Below the pieces are notes generated by a model. The model had not been told where the DNA came from, did not search any database, and saw nothing but the letters and a program-made list of their open reading frames with translations. Of a stretch of 64,000 nt of DNA, positions 22,840 through 33,628 are shown one piece after another. Both the position numbers and the translations under genes were made by a program. The stretch is from Trichomonas vaginalis G3 (taxonomy: Eukaryota; Parabasalia; Trichomonadida; Trichomonadidae). Within the stretch, counting starts at the first letter, position 1, and each line of letters starts with the position of its first letter. Where the stretch lies: assembly GCF_026262505.1 (NCBI RefSeq), contig NC_067206.1, positions 21,140,172 through 21,204,171 of the forward strand, read 5' to 3'.

Positions 22840-23450
22840 CTGTGAGGTTTTCATGTCACTTACAAGAGCTCCAAGCTTCCAAGATGAATGCTCAATAGCA
22901 ATTATAGAGATGTACCTTTTCAAAATGACTTTTACTGATTAAATTTAATCAATAGAAGACATTTTGAAAAGGACCTCTACAAATTGATATACAAGAGATT
23001 CAAAGCTTCATTTCAGATAGATTTGAAACTTTGAAACTCTTGGTAGATTTTGAGTGAATGCTGACAATCATCTTTGAGAAGGGTTTTCTTAAAGAAAACC
23101 TTTCTCAAAGAGGGTTTTGCTCCCTCAAGACGGATCTTGCCCATGAGGCTTGCCGAGGCTTTCAGGGTAAATGAATTTGGGAGCCTTGGGGCTCCTGAGA
23201 CGAAAGAATGGCTTCGCCGAATCTTTGATCAGGCAGAGGGCCAAATGAAAAGGCCTCTGCTGATGGATTCTCAGGAGCCCTGAGGCTCCCTTTCGTAATG
23301 ATTGGAGCCTTGGGGCTCCTGAGACGAAGAATGGCTTCGCCGAATCTTTGATCAGCAGAGGCCAAATTGAAAAGGCCTCTGCTGATGGATTCTCAGGAGC
23401 CCTGAGGCTCCCTTTCGTAATGATTGGAGCCTTGGGCTCCTGCATGCAGA
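22840..23450. repeat. Hairpin cluster and 122-bp minisatellite (noisy copy)
   Basis: The four hairpins lie at about 22840-23110. About two minisatellite repeats follow to 23450. Between them, near 23112-23170, is a stretch not seen in other units (a GC-richer insertion ending TTTCAGGGTAAATG), which may be read error. Confidence 0.75.
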
Positions 23451-23700
23451 GTATCGCTCCGCTCCATTTAATTTTTTTTTAAAAAAAAAGTGCCGTGTGG
23501 CAAATTTGTCCTGTTCCCTCTCCTAACACATAACTCCACAACTACCCAAGTTACTATTTGCCACTCCTTCCCGCCATTGCATTGAGAAACATTAAAAAGT
23601 GGCGACAAGTGCACTTCCATGCATATTGTTGCGCGTATATACTACTTCTAATGAAAGAAGCTAGTATATACGCGCAATTCGAGTGCAGATTGCAGCAGAA

Positions 23701-23755
23701 AGTCGAGAAGAGAAGCGCCTTTCTTAAGGTTAGGACTCCCTTCTCGACTTTATTA
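23701..23755. repeat. Hairpin pair, forward unit 1 (noisy)
   Basis: Counterpart of the GTCGAGAAG hairpin. The TTGCGCGTATATACT hairpin lies just before it at about 23628-23679. Confidence 0.75.
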
Positions 23756-23772
23756 TACAATTGAAATATAAA

Positions 23773-24090
23773 TCAAGTATATATTTTGTCACTTTTCACA
23801 TCGTCATTACCCCGATAGAAACAAAACAAAACGACTTTCTTGATATATCAATAAATTGGCACGGATAATTTATTGGCATGCATTGGAAAAATTTTTAATA
23901 CATATCCTATTGAGCAAAATCGATTTCAAAAAAGATGTAAATATTAGAATGGCCCAAGTATTTAATCATACAATTAAACTTTCGTAAGACGAAATGGGTG
24001 GAAGTGAAGTGATGTTGAAACCTTTGATATTTCCGCAAATTTCTACAAAAACATATATTTAGACATAAAGCATATATCTTATTTATTAAG
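23773..24090 (+). pseudogene. USP-like fragment, forward unit 1 (noisy)
   Basis: Same protease-like fragment as 32572-32883, with extra indels from the noisy segment. Confidence 0.45.
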
Positions 24091-24217
24091 AATGTTGAAT
24101 AATAATATTATTAAATATTAATTCTAAAAGAAGTAATTAAATTCAAAAATGAATATATATTTTATTGGATAAATATTAATTCAGAACAAATGATTTCTTT
24201 ATTAATGCTATGGTAAT

Positions 24218-26636
24218 AAACAGAAATTCATCAAAAGTGACAGCTCTCATATTTTGACATTTGTAAATTCTAAATTGAATGAGAAAAATGAAATAACACT
24301 AAGCATAATACAATATCTAGATTTAATTAATTAGAAAAATGTTATTGAGAGTACTTTTTCATAGGCATAAGAATGAAATCTTCTGAAAAATAATATCACA
24401 TAAACTCATATTATTTTCTAATATATAACTATTTTAATAAAATCAAATTCAATGATCTTAAAAGCGAAAGGATAAACCTCAAAATTTTACGAATATAATG
24501 AGTCGGGAATATAATGCTTATCTATCATAAAACCATATGAAATATTCAATTTTTGCGTTTACGCCTAATTTTTTGACGACAATTAGCAAAAAATGTTAAA
24601 TGTTAACACTCAGTCCATTTAGAATATGAAAAAGTAAAATTGACTTTGATTAAATGTTTTTATTTATCATGCAATTCTTTCTTGGACCAAAGATTTGAAT
24701 AAAAGTTCAAAAAATAGATAGCTATAAAAAAATAATATACGGTAGTGGTTTACTAAAGATAGAATAGTATATAAAATTCTATTAAAATGGATTTATCCAA
24801 AAAAATATATAAAATTTGATCATAAATAAAATCGTTTTTAAATTACTTCTTCATTTTAATATATAACAATTATTTTTTGATTTTTATTTTCAATCCACAT
24901 TCAAATTTGAATCTCTATCACAAAAGAAAGGACCACCTTTTAATGACTACTGCCAAATCTATAAACAGAGAATGGCTATTTGAAGCTAAAGAAGAATAGA
25001 AGAAGAGTGAATATACAAAATAGTGTGGGAAAGGAGTTGAATTGGAGAAAATGGTTAAAATTAAATTGAATGTTGCCGAAAATACAATAAGAAGAGCATT
25101 TCAACTTCAAGAATCGGATATTACCAAAAGTTTGTCGCGGCAGAAAAATCAACATCCACCAACATTGTTGAACAAAAACAAAATTATTAATTCTTGTGTT
25201 TCACAATAATTAAAGCGAGGAATTTCAAAAACTTATTTATTGATTAAAAGGTTTCAAAATATTGTGTTCAAAATCCGAATTGTGAGAAAGAAAAAGAAGA
25301 AAATTGCAATAAGAATTTGAAAATATAGAAGATTTGACAAAATATCAAATTTTTGACAATTGTACAGAAAAAAAAGCCTCATCAGTAGGAAAAATTTATG
25401 ATGAATCAGGTTTATCTTCAAAAAGAGATTACAAACCAGCAGATCCACCTACAAATATCGTGCCATTATCAAAGAATTTTGATATGCACGCGATATTCAT
25501 TCACCTTCACGGTAATGTTTCTTTCCATTTCTTTGCTCATATTGAGATGATAACACTGTAAAGTTTCAAAACTAAAATTATTGAAAAGACAGAGGTCTTC
25601 CAACTTCAACACGAATATTTTTAAGAAAACTTTTAGAGGAGGTTTATCCTTACTCATTGACCGATAACGGGCGGGATAAACCGCGGGTGAATTCGGCCAG
25701 GTTATGCAGGAAAACGGAATAGTTTGAAGCACACCTTGCGTATATGCCAAGAAGAACGGCAAGGTGGAGCGCTTGGCCAAGCTAGTTTTTGCCAGACGAG
25801 TTGGATGATATTCAAAAATCAAGGACTTCAGCAGTTCATTGAAAAAATACAATACACCACATTTATCTCTCGATATTAATCCAAAAACGAATAGTAATTA
25901 CACTCCTAACGAATTATTCGAAGTTTCAAAATTTTGGTACGAGCCAGAAATGCAAAAATGGGAGTTATATATCAAAGAGGAATGGGTTTTAGCAAAATTT
26001 GAATAATTACATCATTTTAAATGACTTCTAAACAATTTTATTTATGATCAAATTTTATATATCTTTTTGGATCAAATCCATTTTAATAGAATTTATATAC
26101 TATTCATCTATTAGTAAACACTACCGTATATTATTTTTAAGCTATCTTATTTTTTGAAATTTTATTCAAATCTTTGGTCGCAAGAAGAATTGCATGATAA
26201 ATAAAAACATTTAATCAAAGTCAATTTTATTTTTCATATTCAAATGGACTGAGTGTTAACATTTAACATTTTTTGCTAATTGTCGTCAAAAATTAGGCGT
26301 AAAGCAAAAATTGATATTTCATATGGTTTTATGATAGATAAGCATTATATTCCCACTCATTATATTCGTAAATTTTGAGGTTTATCCTTCGCTTTTAAGA
26401 TCATTGAATTTGATTTTTATATAAAATAGTTATATATTAGAAAATAATATGAGTTTATGTGATATTATTTTTCAGAAGATTTTGTGTTCTTCTTCAAAAT
26501 TTTATTTTTTATTAAAAAGAATCTTTACGAAATATACATTTACTTTAATTAATATTTAAAAACGTGCTCTATCAAAAGTTCCAAAAATTCAATATTATAG
26601 CTTTTCTGAGGTGTCACTTTTGATGAATTTCTGTTT
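24218..26636 (+). mobile_element. rve-integrase element, forward unit 1 (broken, noisy)
   Basis: Both 25-bp termini are present, with inverted repeats at about 24376-24835 and 26030-26482. The left two-thirds lie in the noisy segment; from about 25950 the sequence is clean and identical to other units. Confidence 0.75.
24943..26006 (+). pseudogene. rve integrase, broken copy in noisy sequence
   Basis: Corresponds to the 353-codon integrase. It is broken, with well over ten breaks, but the pattern (small indels, sharp end of divergence at about 25950) points to sequencing error rather than real decay. Confidence 0.6.
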
Positions 26637-27764
26637 TCAACACTAGACAAAAACAATTATATTAGATGCACATGATTAACATCTCTTGGTCTGATGATGT
26701 TTTTCAATTAAAAGATTATTATATACAGTTGAATTTACAAAATTCTTAATTCATAATTGCATGGCACAAGAGAGGTATGATCTGCTTATATGTTAATGAT
26801 AGATATACCATATTATTTCCATTACTATAAATAACTTAAAGAAATATATCTTCTAAGTGTATTTTTTGTTCAATTTTGTTTGAAAAAAAAATTAAAACGC
26901 ATTTCTTATCTTGTTTAGCTTTGATAAGTTGGATTAAATAATATTACTAAATACAAATCATGATAACAATTATATATCCATGCTAAATGCCTGAAGATCT
27001 GGTGAAAATATTGAGATATGCCTCACTTCCATCATTTCGTCTTACCACATAAAAATATGTGATTTTTAAAACAAGTTAGCTGATATGCTTTTAACAAAAC
27101 CGAATCAAAAGTATTCAAAAAAATCTGAAATTGTAAAATATCTTAATCAAAAATAAAGGGTTGATCTTCATTTTCGGGATTTCAAAAAAATTTGGAATTT
27201 CACCTCCCAAACACACAGATTGTCCAGTTCATTGGCATAGAGAATATCCGATTTCCAGTGTTTTACTCTGAATCTTATTAGTTAAATACCGAATTTCGAA
27301 CATAAATTCATCAAAATCGAATAAAGAGACTACCAAAAACGACACAAATATAATCAAGTCACAATCATTTAACAGGAACTCCTTAAATGAAGATTTTTAC
27401 AATTTTAATCTCTATATTTTAGAAAAAAATATGCTCAGTCACAAACACAATTACTATGTTATGGAACAAGGCATTGACACTCGAATCTCTGGCCAATTCG
27501 AGGAACATCCAAAATTTCAATAATCTTATCCCACAGAATCCATAGCCCAAAAACTTTAATTTGCATAGTACATTTGAAGACGAATAATATTAGTCCAATT
27601 TTTTTTAACTTTGAAATTTTCAAAGATACAAAATTTATTACATTTAGAATTAATGCATTAATATATGCATTTGTTCCGTACCGAAAATGAACTTTACAAA
27701 AAGTGACATGAAAAGTCTTAATTACATTAAAGCCAAATGTAAACTTCATTGAGAAAAAGCAGTT
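26637..27764. other. 1.1-kb spacer, forward unit 1
   Basis: Equivalent of 5406-6521. A 28-base match to the USP-like fragment lies near 27020-27050 on the minus strand. The 106-codon minus-strand frame (27459-27779) starts at TTG and is not credible. Nothing else recognised. Confidence 0.5.
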
Positions 27765-29091
27765 TTGTCTCGTATTCAACGTAAAATCTTCAAAAGAAGA
27801 CTAAACAAAAAGTGCTACACTGATAACAAAGATGAATTTCACATGGAACGCGATGATTCAATAACTGCAGAGTTGCGACATACAATTGCGGAAAATGTAT
27901 GGACAACCACATGTAATGGTGGAGAACCATCGTATCTTTCAGAGGTCGAATTACTTGATTTTTATGGTGAAATCAATCAAAGAGCAAAAGGTCTTGCATG
28001 TGAAAAGGTAATCGAAGCTTATCAGATTGCCTACGAATTACTGGAGTATAGATACAGCAGAGCTTTATATCTAGCTGGCCTTGTTCATCCAGACGAATTT
28101 CCAACAAGAGGAAAAAGAATTGTTTACTTCGCTAGAAGTATATCTCCCCTCAAGATCATGGTTAAACAGAGTTTGCTCTGATCTCAACATTGAGATCAAA
28201 AGCTCAAAAGAAAATGAGGAAAAACGAGCAAAGTACTGTAACACAGCAACAGTTGCTAACTTCTTACATTAATTTCAGTATACGGCAGGAATTGATCCAT
28301 GGAATAAGTGGAGTATTTATGAAACATCTCTGCTTCATCAAAGCGTTACAAAGTTATCTGCACTGAAAGCAACCCTCCTTTAACCAAAGAAGAGCATGAA
28401 TTTGTGCTTGTTACTAGTATCTTCCCATATAATTCTGAAGGATACCGGATGAAACCATTTATTATTGTTCCAGGAATATAAAATTGTTCACAGGAACTCC
28501 GCTCCGTGAGAGCATTCCTTACAGGACAATCTTATGGATGGATGACAAAGAAGATATGGGATATCTTTAATTTAACTTTTATTATCGAAATCCAGAGATA
28601 TCGCTCAAGTCTTGATGCTATCACAGCAGCTCAGCATAATATCGTATTCGGTGATAATCATATCAGCCGAGTAAGTTATTTTACTTGCAAACTTTTGAGT
28701 CTCTTCAGAATTGAACTCTTGACATTTCCAGCTTACTGCACAGTAGTTCTCCAGTTATTTGATGTAGGATGTGCAGCATCTTTGAGATCAAAGAATAACA
28801 GGTTAAAATATGTTCCGCTTTACACATATGAGCAAGATAATTTATCAAATACCCCAAAACCAAGGTTAAAAATTGTAAGAATTTTAATTGATGCTTGTGA
28901 TTAAGTCAATGCATCAGTATGGTATTCATCCGTGGAACCCAGATAAAGCCTTATCCAACGAATTAACAAACAAAACATCAAACGCAATACCAAATCCCAC
29001 ATATATATTTAATTCTTCTTGCAAAAAATTAACATCTGACGCCGAATTACTTAAAATTGCGCAATTTGAAGCAATCAAATTCAAACATTAA
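27753..29091 (+). pseudogene. pogo/Tigger-like DDE transposase relic, forward unit 1
   Basis: A clean copy that shows the block structure well. An N-terminal block runs 27753-28181. The SRSWLNRVCSDLNIEIK block is in a second frame ending at 28272. A return to the first frame near 28329 gives SKRYKVICTE and KPFIIVPG, then an in-frame TAA at about 28479. The GQSYGWMTKKIWDIF-FGDNHISR-LQLFDVG core runs 28506-28904, and a C-terminal tail in the second frame ends at 29091 (HQYGIHPWNPDKALSNEL). No ATG begins the first block. The function, cut-and-paste transposition, is certainly lost. No terminal inverted repeats belonging to it were found. Confidence 0.8.
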
Positions 29092-29709
29092 ATCAAGCAC
29101 TGATAGTTATTGTAACAAATATTTCGAATTATTTAGATTATTATCCTCCAAATACAAAAATTCTCAGCAAAGGGATGAAATTGAGTCAATTTAATGGAGC
29201 AAAACGAAGTGAGGTGAAATTCACCACTTTGACACCTCGTATTTTTCAGATATATCGATTAATATTGAGTTTTATTGGGATGGAAAACATACTGAAAAAC
29301 CTGCAATATCAACACCTTTTTATATAATATTGAATAAATAAAAATTTGTTTTTATTTTCCAAAAAGATATATGATACATTTTTATTATACAGGTTAAAAA
29401 CTGTCTAGCTTTTGCTTTTAGTGCTCGACCAGAGGCATACATTGAAAATACAATCCTCTCCATGGTTTTTGTGTAGGATCTGATCTTCTCAAAACGATGA
29501 TATTGACTATTATTATATGAATTGAATGTATTTATGAATATTTCGAAATTTTAATATAAATAATTTATTAAAAATAAAAATTGAACGTAAGTACAAAAAA
29601 TATAATTTGAAAGCAAATTAAAAATTAACGATACGATAATTTGGAACTTTTACCTTTTGCCAATAAATATAAAAATAAAATTTTGGGAATTGGAACTTAA
29701 GAGTAGAGA
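29092..29709. other. Spacer after the transposase relic
   Basis: AT-rich with no gene recognised. It contains the imperfect palindrome GAGGTG...CACCTC near 29210-29240. Confidence 0.5.
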
Positions 29710-29853
29710 GACCTTTGTTGATATGTATGAGGCTATGTATTTATGTGTAGATCTGAGTAAGCTTGGTTATCATATAGCGGTTTCTGATGAAATTGAGAAC
29801 CTCGGAGACCCAAGACCTTTGTTGATATGTATGAGGCTATGTATTTGTGCGTA
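29710..29853 (+). repeat. 40-bp direct duplication at 104-bp spacing
   Basis: Copies at about 29710-29750 and 29814-29853 share TTGTTGATATGTATGAGGC and more. It recurs at the same place in every unit (for example 38490-38633, 47277-47420 and 56425-56568). Confidence 0.88.
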
Positions 29854-29994
29854 GTCATTAAACCCATTCTTGCAAATTAGAATATTATTTTATTTGTTAT
29901 ATTGAGCTTTCTTCCTGATAATTTGCATATCTTCAAAATCATTAAAGTAAGTAAAATCAGTTGTTTTTTCGGTGATTAATCTTAATTCTTCGCA

Positions 29995-30560
29995 TTATAT
30001 TTCTTTTTTTTGAAAAATCTTACTGTTTGGGGAAATTCTCTTTGCGAAATCTGTTGGCCTGAGGATTATCTGGTTGAATAAAAATATGTTCAATTCCCCT
30101 TTCGCATAATAATTAATGAAATTGTGTTTTATTTTCGAGAGTGTGCAAAACGTTCCCACTTCTTGAGAGGTACGTTTTGCAAATTTTTTTCTTTCATACA
30201 TAGAAGATTTTTGGAAGATGATTGATCTCTACATGATATTATATCATATTTCTACATTGAGTCCTTAACAATATTAAATTGCAGGGTTTTCAAATCAAAA
30301 AACTAACTTTCGCTCTTTCAGGTCAAATCAGCAAGGCTCTTCTATATAGGTGTTGGATATATTATCAAACTGAAATGAAACTTTCCAGAGATGTCCATAA
30401 AATTATTTTGCAAAACATCCCTCTCAAAAAGTGGGAACGTTTTTGCAATTTTTCTTTATTTTTTGTACCATTATCGGTCCATAGAGCGAAATGGGGACCA
30501 GGTATTGTGCTTAATGCACGTTTGAGTACATTTGTTGTATACTCTGCAGTTTTCTGAGAA
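29995..30560 (-). pseudogene. Second rve-integrase relic, forward unit 1
   Basis: Clean copy of the broken relic. The minus strand carries the TDNGTKNK segment near 30455-30490 and the GIEHIFIQPDNPQANR segment near 30045-30092. It lies on the strand opposite to the 353-codon integrase, so the two are not parts of one gene. Old and broken. Confidence 0.6.
30143..30448. mobile_element. 0.3-kb inverted-repeat insertion, forward unit 1
   Basis: Arms 30143-30184 and 30408-30448, each nearly self-complementary at its own ends (TTGCAAAACG...). It separates the two relic segments. No coding capacity. A 92-codon plus-strand frame crosses it and is a shadow. Confidence 0.68.
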
Positions 30561-31096
30561 AAAGATTATGAGTGATCTCGTTTTTTCTTAAAGTCATTTT
30601 TTTCTTATCAAAAAAAATTAAAATTACGTAAAACTATGACAAAATTACGTAATTCACAATTTTAATGCTGAAAAATAGGAATATAAGCTTATAATACTAC
30701 AGGTAGATTGAGCATCGATGCGCGCTAATGCCAACATGATTAATTTGAGTCGGTTTTATATATTATTGGAAATTAATCACAAATTGTCCATGAATATAAG
30801 TTATATTCTTCGATATTATGAGTTAATGAAGGCTACAATATTTGTAATCATGATTGGCTAGTTAAAATCTATTAGAATAAAAGAAATTGTAATTTAATAA
30901 TATTGAATTGACATTTTAAATAATTTGAGGTCTAATCCATTATGAGTATGGTTATTACAGGTCACTTATTATTATTCTTTGATATACAAAGAGTTAAAAC
31001 GATTTGGTAATGAGATATTGTAGAAAATAAAAATAACTGTAATCTATTGAAACTGATAAAAAAAATTAAATCCATTTATTTTTTATTCATATGTTA
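30561..31096. other. AT-rich spacer, nothing recognised
   Basis: Same as 2062-2597, present unchanged in each clean unit. Confidence 0.6.
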
Positions 31097-31444
31097 TTAT
31101 TGATGAGAATTAGATTCATTTAAAATTGAATACATATTTTTGAGAGAGTCAAAAATTTCAGGATCGATTTCATCTTCGCATTCATCCAAATATATTCTAA
31201 GCTCGGAATTTTCAAATGCATTCAAAATATTGGCAAAGTTTTCTTTACAAGAAGAGTTAAATAAAATTTCTTGTAAACAATTAATAATAAATTTTGGGTT
31301 AAATTCAACAAAATCCGAAAGAATTTCAAACACCTTTTCAAATTTGTCATTAAATATCGAAAGGGATATTGAATCTTTTATGATAATAGCGATGAGGATA
31401 TTTATCAAAATTTCCTTATTTTTGAAGAGTGCGGGATAAATTTG
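31097..31444 (-). CDS. orf103, forward unit 1
   Basis: Open on the minus strand from 31444 to the stop at 31097. Same product as 1714-2061. The initiator-like motif at 31452 is just beyond its 5' side but points the other way. Confidence 0.45.
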   Translation of the reverse strand, partial: QIYPALFKNKEILINILIAIIIKDSISLSIFNDKFEKVFEILSDFVEFNPKFIINCLQEILFNSSCKENFANILNAFENSELRIYLDECEDEIDPEIFDSLKNMYSILNESNSHQ

Positions 31445-31451
31445 TCAAGTG

Positions 31452-31464
31452 TCACTTTTCAATA
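31452..31464 (+). promoter_or_regulatory. Initiator-like motif before the hairpin cluster
   Basis: TCACTTTTCAATA matches the trichomonad initiator TCAYTWYTCATTA at the first ten positions. Transcription from here would run through the four hairpins and the minisatellite. It recurs in each unit (for example 40232, 49021 and 58167). Confidence 0.35.
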
Positions 31465-31551
31465 ACCTTAAATTACGCTGTTCTAATTTTTTAAAAAATA
31501 ACCTTAAATTATATTTGAAGAAATTATGTCTATGATATATGTTTTATTCTA

Positions 31552-31825
31552 GAATCTTGGAGTTTTCATGCACTACACAAGAGCTCCAAGGTTCCAAGAG
31601 TGAATGCTCAATAGCAATTATAGAGATGTACCTTTTCAAAATGACTTTTACTGATTAAATTTAATCAATAGAAGACATTTTGAAAAGGTACCTCTACAAT
31701 TAGATATACAAGAGATTCAAAGCTTCATTTCAGATAGATTTGAAACTTTGAAACTCTTGGTAGATTTTGAGTGAATGCTGACAATCATCTTTGAGAAGGT
31801 TTTCTTAAAGAAAACCTTCTCAAAG
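31552..31825. repeat. Four-hairpin cluster, forward unit 1
   Basis: Stems: 31552-31562 with 31584-31594; about 31622-31645 with 31674-31694; 31709-31722 with 31746-31759; and 31789-31805 with 31809-31825 (17 bp perfect, 3-base loop). Confidence 0.92.
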
Positions 31826-31831
31826 AGGTTT

Positions 31832-32250
31832 CTCAGGAGCCCTGAGGCTCCCTTTCGTAATGATTGGGAGCCTTGGGGCTCCTGAGACGAAGAATGGCTT
31901 CGCCGAATCTTTGATCAGCAGAGGCCAAATGAAAAGGCCTCTACTGATGGATTCTCAGGAGCCCTGAGGCTCCCTTTCGTAATGATTGGGAGCCTTGGGG
32001 CTCCTGAGACGAAGAATGGCTTCGCCGAATCTTTGATCAGCAGAGGCCAAATGAAAAGGCCTCTGCTGATGGATTCTCAGGAGCCCTGAGGCTCCCTTTC
32101 GTAATGATTGGGAGCCTTGGGGCTCCTGAGACGAAGAATGGCTTCGCCGAATCTTTGATCAGCAGAGGCCAAATGAAAAGGCCTCTGCTGATGGATTCTC
32201 AGGAGCCCTGAGGCTCCCTTTCGTAATGATTGGGAGCCTTGGGGCTCCTG
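31832..32250 (+). repeat. 122-bp minisatellite, 3.4 copies
   Basis: The repeat restarts at 31832, 31954, 32076 and 32198. The A/G site reads A, G, G along the unit. Each repeat is two hairpins back to back, GC-rich against an AT-rich background. A 65-codon minus-strand frame across it is not a gene. Confidence 0.95.
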
Positions 32251-32433
32251 CAGCAGAGTATCGCTCCGCTCCATTAATTTTTTTTAAAAAAAAGTGCCGT
32301 GTGGCAAATTTGTCCTGTTCCCTCTCCTAACACATAACTCCACAACTACCCAAGTACTATATTGCCACTCCTTCCCGCATTGCATTTGAGAAACATTAAA
32401 AGTGGCGACAAGTGCACTTGCCATGGCATATTG

Positions 32434-32549
32434 TTGCGCGTATATACTACTTCTAATGAAAGAAGCAGTATATACGCGCAATTCGAGTGAGATTGCAGCA
32501 GAAAGTCGAGAAGAGAGCCCTTTCTTAAGGTTAGGACTCCCTTCTCGAC
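32434..32549. repeat. Two adjacent hairpins, start of forward unit 2
   Basis: 32434-32481 has a stem of about 21 bp with one mismatch. 32505-32549 has a stem of about 18 bp with three mismatches. Confidence 0.92.
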
Positions 32550-32571
32550 TTTATTATACAATGAAATATAA

Positions 32572-32883
32572 ATCATAGTATATTTTTGTCACTTTTCACA
32601 TCGTATTACCCCGATAGAAACAAAACAAAACGACTTTCTTGATATATCAATAAATGGCACGGATAATTTATTGGATGCATTGGAAAAATATTTTAATACA
32701 TATCCTATTGAGCAAAATCGATTTCAAAAAGATGAAATATTAGAATGGCCCAAGTATTTAATCATACAATTAAACTTTCGTAAGACGAAATGGTGGAAGT
32801 GAAGTGATGTTGAAACCTTGATATTTCCTCGAAATTTCTACAAAACATATATTAGACATAAAGCATATATCTTATTTTATTAA
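32572..32883 (+). pseudogene. USP-like fragment, forward unit 2
   Basis: Clean copy of the ubiquitin-hydrolase-like fragment. The frame is open from 32572, with QNDFLDISI, LLDALEKYF and KYLIIQLNF, an in-frame TGA at 32800, then VETLIFPRNF in the same frame until TAA at 32881. It has no ATG and no catalytic boxes. An initiator-like TCACTTTTCACAT lies inside it at 32589. The fragment ends 128 bp before the integrase element. Confidence 0.55.
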
Positions 32884-33175
32884 GAATGTTGAATAATAAT
32901 ATTATTAAATATTAAGCTTTAAAAAAGCTAATTAAATTCAAAAATGAATATATATTATTATTGGATAAATATTAATCAGAACAAATGATTTTTTTATTAA
33001 TGCTATGTAATAAACAGAAATTCATCAAAAGTGACAGCTCTCAATTTTTGACATTTGTAAATTCTAAATTGAATGAGAAAAATGAAATAACACTAAGCAT
33101 AATACAATATTCTAGATTTAATTATAATTAGGAAAAAGTTAGTTTTGAGAGTACTTTTCATAGGCATATAGAATG

Positions 33176-33628
33176 AAATCTTCTGAAAAATAATATCACA
33201 TAAACTCATATTATTTTCTAATATATAACTATTTTATATAAAAATCAAATTCAATGATCTTAAAAGCGAAGGATAAACCTCAAAATTTACGAATATAATG
33301 AGTGGGAATATAATGCTTATCTATCATAAAACCATATGAAATATCAATTTTTGCTTTACGCCTAATTTTTGACGACAATTAGCAAAAAATGTTAAATGTT
33401 AACACTCAGTCCATTTGAATATGAAAAATAAAATTGACTTTGATTAAATGTTTTTATTTATCATGCAATTCTTCTTGCGACCAAAGATTTGAATAAAAGT
33501 TCAAAAAATAAGATAGCTTAAAAATAATATACGGTAGTGTTTACTAATAGATGAATAGTATATAAATTCTATTAAAATGGATTTGATCCAAAAAAATATA
33601 TAAAATTTGATCATAAATAAAATCGTTT
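33176..33628. repeat. 453-bp inverted repeat, left arm
   Basis: Pairs with 34812-35264 with a few mismatches. It ends about 100 bp before the integrase ATG. Confidence 0.93.

Larger units (their letters stand above)
12380..25950. other. Indel-dense segment, probably unpolished read
   Basis: From about 12380 to 25950, single-base insertions and deletions occur every 10-30 bases relative to the clean copies, mostly in homopolymers. There are also bursts of unrelated, GC-richer sequence (about 12680-12760, 13040-13100 and 16500-16700). On both sides the sequence abruptly becomes nearly identical to the other units. Gene calls inside should not be taken as biological decay. Confidence 0.85.

Noticed and set aside
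12380-25950. Real decay of integrase, transposase and orf103 copies in this segment
   Set aside because: Indels are spread evenly over coding and non-coding DNA, favour homopolymers and stop abruptly at about 25950, as in uncorrected reads.
27459-27779. 106-codon minus-strand frame repeated in each unit
   Set aside because: It starts at TTG, overlaps the transposase relic on the other strand, and its composition looks like translated AT-rich spacer. Repetition only reflects the array.
31832-32250. CRISPR-like array
   Set aside because: The 122-bp repeats are contiguous with no variable spacers, each repeat is two hairpins, and there are no cas genes. It is a minisatellite in eukaryotic DNA.
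32077-32481. 65- and 76-codon minus-strand frames over the minisatellite and hairpins
   Set aside because: They translate inverted repeats, change with copy number, and have no family resemblance.
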